Shown: positions 35,307 through 45,390 of the stretch, in pieces
Layout: the number at the start of each line of letters is the position of its first letter
Numbering within the stretch: position 1 is the first letter of the stretch
Source: Cymbomonas tetramitiformis
Lineage: Eukaryota > Chlorophyta > Pyramimonadophyceae > Pyramimonadales > Pyramimonadaceae
DNA: 54,761 nucleotides
NCBI GenBank assembly: GCA_001247695.2
Contig: LGRX02027104.1
Location: 1 to 54,761, forward strand
Reading direction: 5' to 3'
The notes under the pieces: model-generated
The model's input: only the letters and a program-made list of their open reading frames with translations
Databases searched by the model: none
What the model was told of the DNA's origin: nothing
Translations under genes and position numbers: made by a program

Positions 35307-37732
35307 TGGCGGCGCTCGAGTTCGTCCACCATCGAGACCTACGCCGCCGTCCACCCTCGATTACTTGGGCTAGATTCGCTGGCTGGCCTGTGGGAGTAGT
35401 CATCCCCACAGCACATGCATGGGCATAAGCCCCTAGAGCACGCATCTAGAGACCAGCGCGGCGGAGCCACTCTAGCTGGGTTGGAAAAGACCTTTTAGGG
35501 TCTCAAAAGATGCTTGTTTCTTAGGGTTTTGCCTCTGTGGCCAACCGTAGGATGCTAGCCCCGGCCTTGGCTAGCTTGCATCGTGACACCTCACGCCTTC
35601 GGGGTGAGGTGGTGTCATGGAGAGAGAGACTTTCGCCCCCCCCATAACTGGGGGTGACTGTCTCTTCCTGTGTCACACCTCGCCCTGTGGTGTCACTTGC
35701 ATCTTGCCAGCCGACCGATAATAAAACACCCAAGTTATTTTATTATCTCATCTTAGACTGCGAAACCACCCGAGCATCTCGTCCCAGCTTCACAGAGTTT
35801 GTGGAGACTGTAAAAACACGCATATAACCCACCGTTGTCCGTTATATCCACCGTTTATTTCACCGTCTCTGTCAGGAAGCCGATTTCCCCCCCACTGTAT
35901 GGGGGCCTGCTTCTCCTTGCTTCACCCCTCACTGTGCGTGGCATGTGTCACGCGTGACCGTGTCCTCGTACCGTTAGCCTTCCTAGTTAGACAGTCCGTG
36001 TTTATGTCTAACCAGTTTTATGTTAGCACCGTTAGAGCACCCGGCCCTGTGTGTTTTCTGTGTCTTCCTGCATATATATATATATATATTATATATATAT
36101 ACCCTCAGATCACTCTTTCTGTCGTTATCGACCCACATCACGCTTTGTGGTGTTCGGTTTTGTTGGACTCGCTTTGGCTCATCGTCAATTCTATTCACTT
36201 CCCTCTTACCCTTCCTCAACGGTTTGAGTGCATTTGCCTCATCCCAACTTCCCTCATCTCACTTCGTGTATTTCCTACCGTATGTGATTGGTTTTGCACG
36301 ATCTCCCTCGGCCTAACTTCCCTCTTGTTCCTTCACCCTGGCCGGCTACTTCCTTCGGCGTCCTTCAACGCTCTGGCCAGCAACGCCTTTGCTGCCGGAA
36401 AACTGACTTACCTTACAGCATTTTTGACGTGACCGCCGTGTTCCTCGTCAAAAACTGACCCAATTTGACCCTTCCATCGCTCGATTTCGTTAATTTTACT
36501 AGGAGTTATCTTTCTCCACGTAAACTTACAAACTCTGGCCAGCAGCACCTGAAGTGCAGGAAACCTGGCTTACTGTACGACGTTTTTGACATTACCTCCG
36601 TTTTCCTCGTCAGATTCTACCCCGATTTGACTTCTCCGTCGCTTGATTTGTGTGAGATATATTATACCGTAATATATCGGGTGGTCACTGAATAGTTTGA
36701 TACAAGTGTAAACTGATTATAAAGACAAACGAATATATAATGCATCTGTGACCTAGGTATCTGTCACCCGAAGTACTGTACGAGTACTGGTACAGTCATC
36801 GAACGGAGTCATGCAAGTTATGACCTGCGGTGCACTGACTCCAACACACCACCCTGTAACTGTACGGAGTGTTGTTCAGGTGGCAGAGAGCGGCTCACAG
36901 ATAGCGTCAAGTGTTCCGAAACAACAAACAGCTAGTAGCTGGAAACTGCTAGAGGGAGGCCTGTGCTTTAGCCAGGGCGGTCCCTTTCTAAAAACTGCTG
37001 CCAGGATACTGCTTACAAGCTAAGTTCCTACAGCTCAACTCCCCAGCTACTCGGCCACCTTCAAAGTGGTCCACAAAGTTGCAGAGTTCACCAGAGTTGA
37101 AGAAGTTGTCAGTGTCAAAGATGATCAACCAGAACCAGAGTCCACAAGTCATAATCCAGAACCAGAGTCCAGAGACCAGAGTCCGGAACCAGAAACCAGA
37201 ACCATAACCCAGAAGCCAAGACCAGAAGCCAGCGCCTAAACAAGATTCGTAGAACAAATTTAGGAATTCCGAAAAGTGAAAATCCGATCCCAAGTCTGCC
37301 GAAACCACAAAAGGAAAAGGAATGCCGAAAGGGAAAATGTACGGCAAGGCAGACAGACTGTTGGCAGTCATCCCAGTGGGATTTACTGCTGCGGTGAAGT
37401 CAGGGACTCGATCGAGCACCACCGAACCCTGAGCCGTTGAGACACATGCTAGGCAAACGAGGGCGGGTAAGGCAAGAGATGCAAAAGAAAAGACCCTCGG
37501 CAATGTTGCCACACCGACACGTGACCGTGTAGCCGGTGGGGCCGAGGGAGTCTCGTCTGCCGGAAATGACAGCCTGACTAGTTCGTACAGTCAGGTGTCA
37601 TATCCAGTGTATCATTCTCGGTGTACAGCTAGTGACCTAGACTCAGTATGTATGTCCATCTATACGAGTCTAGTGATCCGTTGTTTCACCGTCGGCAGCG
37701 GGTCCCCACTGCCTGTTCAGCTGTTTCTAGCA

Positions 37733-37750
37733 GGTTATGGTCCCTCTCAC
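37733..37750 (+). other. Half-tRNA primer-binding site of element 4
   Basis: GGTTATGGTCC starts at the base after the 5' LTR. One mismatch to the complement of the initiator tRNA-Met anticodon arm (GGTTATGGGCC). Confidence 0.65.
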
Positions 37751-37957
37751 GTTCGCGTGAACTGAATTTTAGCGTAAAATTTTATTTTATTTCCGCCCTA
37801 TCTTTCGGTTGAGCGTCTCCACGCCTTGTGGGACGCTTTAGAGCAGATTCTACGTATTTTCTGGAGGCGGCTGCTTACGGCTTTGGGTGATTACGACGAG
37901 GTGGTGCTCTACGATTTTTTTCTTGAGTGGGTTCATTGTTTCTATTCTTCTTCTCAA

Positions 37958-38353
37958 ATGGATTCTCCGCAGATTTTATCGGGCGAGGCACTCGGCGATT
38001 TGCTGAGTCTCTCGGATGCTAAGATGCAGAAGCTTGATTTGCTGAAACGCGTTCAGCTTGTCTCTCTGTGCCAGGCTCAGGCTGGAGCGCTCGCCCATTT
38101 TCGGAACGCTCCGCAAATTTCTACGCAACCCACGACAGATTTTGACCCGGTTATCCTCCACATCGTAGTTGGGGAGAGCGCAGGGGTTGGTGGTGCTCTC
38201 TCAGCGAAGATAGATTCCGGCGATTCTGTAGGCTTGAGCGTGATCTCTCATGACATGGGCGTTGGGGATGGTCTGGCCGTTTTACATTTCAACTCTGTTT
38301 CGTCACAAGTATCCACTACTCGACCCTTGCCTAGTGCGACTAGCGCAAGATAA
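37958..38353 (+). CDS. ORF A of element 4
   Basis: The first ATG is at 37958 (MDSPQILSGEALGDLL), although the frame is open without an ATG from ~37770. The open region is helical and leucine-rich (LLSLSDAKMQKLDLLKR). It ends in TAA at 38351-38353, directly abutting the ATG of ORF B in the same frame. It could be Gag-like by position; no motif proves it. Confidence 0.4.
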   Translation: MDSPQILSGEALGDLLSLSDAKMQKLDLLKRVQLVSLCQAQAGALAHFRNAPQISTQPTTDFDPVILHIVVGESAGVGGALSAKIDSGDSVGLSVISHDMGVGDGLAVLHFNSVSSQVSTTRPLPSATSAR

Positions 38354-39894
38354 ATGGTTCCACAGGCCCCTCCTGTGGTAACCGAAGTTCATCACCACCA
38401 CCATCATCGATCTACCGCTGCCTATATGGGCTCTGGGCAGTGCAGTTTTGAGCAGTATGAAGGTAGTGAGGAGGAAGATGGGTCGGATAACCCACTTGGG
38501 TATTACGACTCTGACAGTTGCGAGGAAGAGGTTCATGGATATCCTGGCCACTTGGCCATGCCGTACTATTCCGACTCTCAACTGGAGCAGGGTGCAGCCG
38601 TGGGCGCAGGTTCTCACAGCGCATCTTATGGCGGAGTTTTCGACCCCTCACTTGAGGAAGAGCAGTGTCGACAACGGGTACGGGCTAAACCCGGGATCCG
38701 TAGCCGGGTCGTCAACTTTCTCAGCCTCCGTCTCCGACGGGTCCGAATTTCATCAGGATCCGATGGGGAACCGTCTCCATCGGAGCTCGTGAAGTCCAGG
38801 CTCCGGCTCCGATGGATCCCAAAGATCTCAGGATCCGACGAATACCGTGTCCGTCGGAGCCGGATATTTCCAGGCTCCGTGTCCGATGGATCACGAAGAT
38901 CGCAGGCTCCGGGCGTGCCCGTCCCCATCGGGTCCTAAGATATCCCAGAGCCGCCTCTGTCGGATCGGGCGTCAAATGGGACACACTTGGCGGGTGGCGT
39001 TGGCGTCTTGCGTGGCGTGATGTGCGTGTTCGAAAGGGGGAAATACTGTGACACACGGAATCTATGTGGGTCGTGTGTGCGTGTCCAGCAAGGAGCATAT
39101 AGTATCTGATATTAGATATATCATAGGTATGAACCATATTCCCTTGGGATAAATATTGTTTTGTCCGCTAGTAACTCCACAATTGTGATAAGCGCACAAA
39201 CCTATCCTTTCCTAGCGACTATCGAAAATGACGGGGAGTGCCAACAAAAAGACAACCTCAATTCAGTTGTCGAACTAGTTGTGTTATCATATATAACATT
39301 GAATTGTCCGATTCTTTTGGTTTTGAACGTGTATGCCATAGTGTAGCATCCGTCTCCACAGAGGTTTATAGGTGCATGCAGGACCCGAATAACCCGCGAA
39401 CGCGAGGGAGCATGAAGCACACAGGCTCCGGCTCCGTAGGATCCTGAATAAGCCATGATCCGATGGTTACCGAACCCGAAGGGTTCATACAAATCAGGCT
39501 CCGTTAGTTTCCGTCACCGATGGAGCCTTAAAATCCTAGCCTCCGTGCGAATCCGTACCCATTCGAGTTCTAGGGTACCAGGCTTCGGCTCCGTTGGAGC
39601 CTTAAGGTCCCAGGCTCCGACGGATACGGTTTGGACCCGTTGTCGACACTGAGGAAGAGTTTTTACCGCAGCAGGAGTTTTCTGTCGGCAGGGCAGCTTT
39701 CGATGAGCGTGGCACAGCAGAGTTTGAAAACGAGAATTTTCCGGTGTCAGAAGATGGAGAGTACACCCCTGAAGAGTGGGCTGACTGGGAGTCAGGGGCC
39801 TATGATTCTCTCGAGCATGGTGGTGCGCGAGAGGAATTCGTCGAGCATTTTGACGAGTGTGGTAGCGAGGAGTACTCCTCCGATGATTATTAGA
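38354..39894 (+). pseudogene. ORF B of element 4, interrupted by a hAT-type element
   Basis: ATG at 38354, immediately after the ORF A stop. Visible features: a His run (VHHHHHHRS), acidic segments (QYEGSEEEDGSD), then the insertion at 38663. After the 8-bp target copy (39652-39659) the frame resumes with a very acidic C-terminus (EDGEYTPEEWADWESG...) and stops at TAG ~39892. The frame is continuous across the insertion when the insert and one target copy are disregarded. Confidence 0.6.
38663..39651. mobile_element. Non-autonomous hAT-type transposon (989 bp) in ORF B
   Basis: Perfect 17-bp terminal inverted repeats cagtgtcgacaacgggt (38663-38679 and 39635-39651) with a perfect 8-bp duplication aggaagag (38655-38662, 39652-39659). 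Both subterminal regions are packed with aggctccg/cggagcc motifs, as expected for transposase-binding sites. No transposase ORF. Confidence 0.92.
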
Positions 39895-41915
39895 TTTTCT
39901 TTAAACAGACAGGCAGGACGTTTCACTATGGAGTGTTGACCACTTGCTGTAGCTGGGATTATTACTTCAGCGCCTTTACTTTATGGCCGCTGACCATTTG
40001 CGAGATGCTTTTACGAGTTGGCACGCATGTAGGCCGTAGATCCTTTCATGGTGCGACATACCTCAAGCTTAATCGACCGGCAGGGCTTTATTTGTGATGG
40101 TGGCTCATCCTAGCATGCAGACCGGCAGCTCCTTGAATCGTTGCTGACCACTAGCTGGCAAAGAGGAATTTTGATCGGAGACGTGTTACAGTATTCTTTT
40201 TACCTCGTTGCTCACGACTCATCCTAGCATGTAATCTATGCTTTGGCACTTCACACATCTTGAGACCGTAGCTAGCTCCTAGAGTTAACAGCTTAAATTT
40301 CTTTCAGTAAACTCTAGTAGCTAGGGTGGTGTGCTGTCACAAGCTGTGCACCTCAAATGAGGTGGTGTGCCGGAAATGACAGCCTGACTAGTTCGTACAG
40401 TCAGGTTTCATATCCAGTGTGTCATTCTCGGTGTACAGCTAGTGACCTAGACTCAGTATTTATGTCCATCTATACGAGTCTAGTGATCCGTTGTTTCACC
40501 GTCGGCAGCGGGTCCCCACTGCCTGTTCAGCTGTTTCTAGCATCGTCTCCGGAGTAAGAAAAACCGTCGGAGTCGTCGTCGTCGTCGATCACGGAAAGCT
40601 CCCCCGGGTGAATCGACCCGTGAGAAGGCTCAATCGAACACAAATGAAGGGAGGGGTCAGAGCATGCCGGCAATACCTGGTCCATAAAAGTGACACGTAG
40701 AGGCTCCTCGATCGAAAGGAGACTCGACAGAAGCCGGGTCCGATGCCAAAACCGGGTAGAGCCCAGTGTCGATCTCGTGATTGGCAGGTGGTGGCGCATC
40801 GCACACCACCTGCGGCACAGACAAAGTGCCAAGGTGTAGAGTCGGCCGAACACTGGCCGTGGTAGCACCACCGACCTGTGCAGCCGCAGCCGCAGACCGC
40901 AGGGAGTCCTCGGACACCCCGTGCGTCGGACAGAACATCCTCCACGCCGGCGTCCGAGGCACCACGACCCAAGCCCGCATAGTGAGCACGCAATCCTACA
41001 TCGTGCTCTACTGGGTAGGTGAAGGGCTCCGGGTCGTCACGCACCAGCGGCTGGTCGTGCTGGTGGCACAGGCGAGCAAACCCCTCGTCGTTCTCGTCGT
41101 CGAAGGCGGTTTGGAATGCCGAAACCACCTCGTCCAAGTCCACGGCGGCATCACGAAGCCCCACATCACACGAACCACACACCGCCGGGCAACGTGCCGT
41201 GTCTTGAAAGTGCCCAGGGCAGATGGGGCACTCCTGTACGAAGGCCGAAGATGCAGAGTGAAAAGAAATGTTCCTAGCACCCTGCGTCGGGCGCGATTGA
41301 GACCAATTCCCGCCTTTCGGGAGCGGGGAGGCCGCAAAGCGATGCTTCCATCCCACGTGACGGTTACGGCCATGAAAATTACCGTCGGTCCGACGGTTCC
41401 GCTCGTCGCGCCACTTGGACGGTGGAAATTTGACACCACCGCCCCCATGCCGACGGGGAAAATCGCCCCGTGGCGGCGGTGTGTCGCGTGCAACCTCGCG
41501 CTCGTCATGACGGAGGGAGGCAAGCAGGGTAGAGGCCTCACCAACGATACGAGCGAACTCCTCGAGGAAGTCCGAGAGTTCACTCGGCTCCCCACCTGCG
41601 TAAGCCAATCCGAGAGGCGTGTGCGTCGGGATAGGCGCGGCTGCCTTGGGGCGGGTAGGAGGGCCATTAGGGTTCGCACACCACCACACCTCTAGAATGT
41701 GAGTGTAAACTTCCTCGATGCCCACCTTCGCCAACTCAGTGTCCAGGCGAAGCGGGGTGATTACCTCCTTGTAAAATTCGGTGTCCAGTGCCGCCAGGAG
41801 CTGCCTCTTGGCTGCTTCGTCGTCCAGAGCGCCGGCTCCGCTAGCCGCAATCGCCTTTAGGCACTCGTCAAATTGGGCCACTAAAGGCTCTGGATCAACA
41901 GAGGACCCAAAAGAG

Positions 41916-42199
41916 CAGGGAAGATATCTTCCTGGGATTGGCCGGCCCGGGGCCGTGTCACGGATGCCCGGGCCGAAGGCAGGCCGAAGGAAAAGTTGCG
42001 GATGCATGGGCCGAGTCGCATTGAGGGGAAAATCGATAAATTTCCAAAATTTATCGATTTTTGACAAATTGTCATACTTAAAATTAAAATTTTGCGCATG
42101 CGGCGGGCAATTTTGGGTTCGGGCCGAGACGGGCCGAAATGTGACCGAAGTAAATTCCCAATGCGGGCCGAGTCACCTCCGCGGAAGATATCTACCCTG
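41916..42199. mobile_element. hAT-type MITE 1 (284 bp) in the gag of element 3
   Basis: Ends CAGGGAAGATATCTTCC and GGAAGATATCTACCCTG; perfect 8-bp duplication caaaagag (41908-41915, 42200-42207). GC-rich subterminal ggccg/gggccgag motifs and an AT-rich centre. Confidence 0.92.
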
Positions 42200-43119
42200 C
42201 AAAAGAGATGCCTAAGAGCTCCTCGTGATGGCGGAGCGGCCGATGCCCAGGCGGCAGCAGCCGCTTGGTGACCTCTAGGAGGGCGCGCTTACCGTCGCGC
42301 GGAGAAATCCGAGCCGAAGCGTCAACCCACCTTCGAGCTGGAGAGTGGGGAGTTGTCAAAGATACCAACGCACGATGCAAGATGTCGTTGAAGATCGGGT
42401 GAACTTCTTTGGTGACGTCCACGAGGTCAAAGATGTCCTCGCTGGCGGGGTCCTTGTTGACAAATGAAGTCTCCAAGGCAGTCACCAAAGAGTCCCAAAG
42501 GAGTTGACGATGTGGTTCACTTCCGGAAAATGAAGACGCCTTCGTGCCTAAGGTATCCTTAGCAACACGCTTCACAACGTCAATGTCCCAAGACGAATGT
42601 AAAACGGCGTTGCCACGTGTTTTGTCAGCAGTTGCAAGCGTCGCATGCACTGACTGCGGGGTGCTCTTATAACGAGCACCCACGTTCCTAGCGAAAATCG
42701 AATCGAGGCGCATCCTCGCGCCCATGGCCGGTGTATAAATGCTAGATGTACTCATTCAGAATAAATTCCTATAGGAGGGGTGTAGAGGCGAAAGCGAGGC
42801 GTAAATTGTAAGGTGGCGAGCAACGGGAATGCAGTTGCGGAGTGAGGACAAAATGGGGGTCGAACGAAATCAACGAAGTCGAATACGCGACGGCCAAGGA
42901 GATGTCGACAGGGGTGATCAAGCCAAGTCAAAAACAAAATCCAACGCGGACATTCGAAGAAGTTGCCGAAAGTTCCCAATCCGAAATCTCACCGCAACTT
43001 AGCGCAAACCGCACGCTCTAAAATGGCCAATTCAACACCTCGCGAGGCCCCAACGCCCCGTCAAGCGGAAAAGCTTAGCCAATCATGTTAAAGTCAACAG
43101 TGAGAAAAGCGGGGTGATA

Positions 43120-43129
43120 CCCCATAACC
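43120..43129 (-). other. Half-tRNA primer-binding site of element 3
   Basis: On the minus strand GGTTATGGGG directly follows the 5' LTR end; nine bases match the complement of the initiator tRNA-Met anticodon arm. Confidence 0.6.
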
Positions 43130-43402
43130 TGTGAGATATATTATACCGTAATATATCGGGTGGTCACTGAATAGTTTGATACAAGTGTAAACTGATTATA
43201 AAGACAAACGAATATATAATGCATCTGTGACCTAGGTATCTGTCACCAAGTACTGTACGAGTACTGGTACAGTCGAACGGAGTCATGCAAGTTATGACCT
43301 ACGGTGCACTGACTCCAGCAATTTGGTTGATTTTTCGGGGAGTTACATTTACGCCTCGAAACCCTATCGACGCGCCTTCCAGATTTTGCAGCCGCGGGGA
43401 TC

Positions 43403-44079
43403 ATGACCTCGCTGCACCAGCGTACGCGTATGGCCGCGGTTCGGTCTGCCCTGGACTCGCTTCGACGAGAACATCTTCCCTTTGACTGTGGTGCCAGGGC
43501 ACATATCTTCCTAGAATGACTCTCGGCCCGGAATCAAGAAAAACACGTATTTTTGCTTATTTTCAAATGTTTTCCATACTTAAGGATGAAAAATCGACCG
43601 GCCCGCTTTCGGCCCGGAGCTCTTTTTGGGCGCTGCTCTCGGCCCCGGGCCGGCCAATCCCCATAAGATATGTGCCCTGCTGTGGTCTGGTGGTGCCTGG
43701 TGGTGCTTACACACCAAGCACCAAACTCGAGTCCATCGCGTTCGCCATCAACAACGAGTGCGTTGACTCCTTCGACCTCGTCCCTCCACTCCCTTCGCCC
43801 TCGCCTTGCACCCCACCTGTTCACCATCTAGTGGTGTGTGGTGATGTTGCCACGCCCACTTCGCCCCTCACCATCGTTCCTTTCGAGCCATTCCCAATGC
43901 GCTCAATCGCGCCCCCTTACCGCATTTTTCACCTTCCACCTCCCCACCCCCTTCTCATCGACGCATTCGCTTTGGTGGTGCCGGGCTACTTTTGGCTTTG
44001 GCACCGCACAGGAGTTGGTCGTGAGTCGTCGTCTGGATGCCCCTCGATGCCAGGGCTCGCTATGCGAACGCTATGTTGA
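43403..44079 (+). pseudogene. Unknown ORF of element 2, interrupted by MITE 2
   Basis: ATG at 43403 (MTSLHQRTRMAAVRSALD). Homologue of the ORF of element 1 (34628). MITE 2 (43495-43679) interrupts it after ...HLPFDCG. The frame beyond (GLVVPGGAYTPSTKLESI) continues to a TGA at 44077-44079 and contains a Pro/Ser-rich segment and YRIFHLPPPHP. Unknown function. Confidence 0.5.
43495..43679. mobile_element. hAT-type MITE 2 (185 bp) in the ORF of element 2
   Basis: Ends CAGGGCACATATCTT and AAGATATGTGCCCTG (15-bp perfect). Flanks ctgtggtg(c) and ctgtggtc agree at 7 of 8 bases. Same family as MITE 1: shared CAGGGNANATATCTT ends and ggcccgg-rich subterminal DNA. Confidence 0.85.
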
Positions 44080-44439
44080 CGCGGCTGCTATTGAACAGTA
44101 ACAGCCGAAAGTAATATTATGGTGGGGTATGAGTGCAGCAGTCTGGTGACCAGAAGTGCTTGCTTGAGCTCAATGCTCCTCATATACTTCCAGTGCCCTC
44201 ACACATCTCATGCGTTACCACCATCGGGTTGTGAACCCGAGGGCACTGGGTGAACTACCCGCATCGGCTGGTCGATATAGCCTTTGATGCTCGCATGCTG
44301 TTCATTTCATGCTTGAAGCGAAGACGCGTCTCATCAGAACACTTCGGTTCTTCAAGACTTGTCTTGCTTCGCCATCTCGATGCCATATACTTGGCCTCTC
44401 GATGACAGATGTCACTCACCTTAGTGCCTATTACCCGCA

Positions 44440-45060
44440 GCTTAAGGTGGCTTAAGCCACCCTAACTTAAAGGGCTCATGGGGGCTTCTTCGGCGGTGCT
44501 TTCAAAATTTGGAGACCTGCGTCGTCAAGATCTTGAGCTGCTCTTTCTGTAGTGTCTTATCAAAAGTTTGATCTGAGTTCATCTTGACCCTCAAAATCTC
44601 GGTTGAAGTAGGGTGGGTATTTCCCAATTTTCCTTAAGATGGCTTAAGCCACCTTAAGCTAATTAGCTCACAGGGGGCTTCCTCTAAGACGCTGTCAAAA
44701 TTTGGAGACCTATGTTGTCAAGATCTCGAGCTACTCTTTCTGCAGTGTCTTGCCAAAAGTTTGATCCGAGGTCATCTTGACCCTCAAAATCTCGGTTGAA
44801 GTAGCATGGGTATGCAAAAACCGGGAAAATCGCTCAAATTTTACTAAATGTTGCACCCTCTTGGATACTTCCCAAAATTGCTCACTGGGAACTTGGGCTC
44901 GCCTAATAGTGCACATAGTGTCTAAAAGAAGACAATGTCGCCGTCATTTTGAGCTAAAAAATCTAGCTTCCGGTACCGATAGCTCCCGTAATAATTGAAA
45001 ACGTTAAGGTGGCTTAAGCCACCCTAAATCGCTGTTAGGGTGGCTTAAGCCACCCCCTAC
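44440..45060. repeat. ~195-bp direct repeats bounded by ggtggcttaagccacc palindromes
   Basis: Two copies (~44441-44635 and ~44636-44815) share aaaatttggagacct, tgtcaagatct, gagctactctttctg, caaaagtttgatc and ccctcaaaatctcggttgaa. A taaggtggcttaagccacc palindrome opens each copy and recurs twice at ~45005-45055. Confidence 0.85.
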
Positions 45061-45390
45061 GTTTCTGGACGCGTGCAATACATCGTATTGAACACATATT
45101 GCAGGCATATTGCACGCGTATTGACAATAAATGTTCAATACAATAAAAAAATGTTACAATATGTGTGCAATATGCCTGCAAGCGCTCCAACATGTGTGCA
45201 ACATAGTATTGCAGTGAGCCCTCATGTATTGGAGACATATTGAAGTTCTGATGCAGAGAGTTATTTCAATATGCCTTCAACACATGTGTAGTATAGGGTT
45301 GGAGACATGCACCATGCATGTCGCAAACACTATGAAGGCATGTTGCAGACATATTGCCCACATATTGTATACATATTGTATACATATTGT

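Larger units (their letters stand above)
33941..35874 (+). mobile_element. Short LTR element 1 (1934 bp), inserted in the LTR of element 2
   Basis: LTRs 33941-34200 and 35615-35874 are both 260 bp and differ at one position that I can see, so insertion was recent. They start TCATGG and end CTGTCA. A 5-bp target duplication, ggaag (33936-33940 and 35875-35879), flanks it. The primer-binding site is at 34201 and a purine-rich tract (ggggtgaggtggtg) precedes the 3' LTR. It encodes one short ORF and no reverse transcriptase, so it must be mobilised in trans. Confidence 0.9.
37558..40542 (+). mobile_element. Short LTR element 4 (2985 bp with insertion), inserted in the gag of element 3
   Basis: LTRs 37558-37732 and 40368-40542 (175 bp each, TGCCGG...TAGCA, three differences seen) are flanked by 5-bp duplication TCGTC (37553-37557, 40543-40547). 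The primer-binding site is at 37733 (GGTTATGGTCC) and the tract gaggtggtg precedes the 3' LTR. The original element was ~2 kb; the rest is a hAT-type insertion. It encodes two short ORFs and no polymerase. Confidence 0.9.
36988..42755 (-). pseudogene. gag: Gag of element 3, split by MITE 1 and element 4
   Basis: ATG at 42755 (MSTSSIYTPAMGARM). A capsid-like part runs to 42200, is interrupted by MITE 1 (41916-42199), and continues in frame once the MITE and one target copy are disregarded (…GISF / GSSVDPEP…). Farther on come an Arg/Gly-rich segment and a cysteine cluster CPICPGHFQDTARC (C-C-H-C spacing 2-2-6, unlike the canonical 2-4-4) at ~41.2 kb. Frame changes occur between ~40.9 and 40.6 kb. 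Element 4 interrupts an acidic stretch (DDDDDSDGFSYSGDD) at 40547, and the frame resumes at 37552, with hydrophobic segments (FASLALPALVCLACV), to a stop at 36988. The GTG at 37512 is therefore not a start. Confidence 0.65.
36651..43320 (-). mobile_element. LTR element 3 (gag-only), inserted in element 2
   Basis: LTRs 36651-36846 and 43130-43320 (TGTGAG...CTCCA(A/G)CA), flanked by 5-bp duplication ATTTG (36646-36650, 43321-43325). It is oriented minus: the primer-binding site (GGTTATGGGG) lies at 43129-43120 and a purine-rich tract (agggtggtg) precedes the left LTR. Without the insertions inside it the element is ~3.4 kb and has Gag but no Pol. The LTRs differ by small indels, so it is older than element 1. 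Confidence 0.85.
33930..44101 (+). mobile_element. Host LTR element of the nest (element 2), split by later insertions
   Basis: The 5' LTR of element 2 starts at 33930 (TCACGGGG), is interrupted by element 1 at 33941-35879, and resumes at 35880 to ~36123. It resembles the LTR of element 1 (C-run, ctgtatgggggcc, ...ctttctgtc) and is followed by a decayed primer-binding site (gttatcgacccacatcac). Its interior contains a ~166-bp internal duplication (two ctctggccagcaac/gcac segments), is split at 36650/43321 by element 3, and resumes at 43321 into the ORF at 43403. Bringing both flanks of element 3 together restores colinearity with element 1 (…gATTTGgtt…). No 3' LTR was found before 44.1 kb, so the element is truncated or its end was not recognised. 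Confidence 0.7.

Noticed and set aside
37400..37512. Signal-peptide-like start (GTG 37512, hydrophobic FASLALPALVCLACV)
   Set aside because: The frame continues upstream across the element 4 insertion point once that element is disregarded, so this is an internal segment of a longer Gag-type protein.
40781..41695. 304-codon plus-strand ORF
   Set aside because: It is the antisense shadow of the GC-rich gag of element 3; it has no motif of its own and the minus strand carries the cysteine cluster and in-frame MITE evidence.
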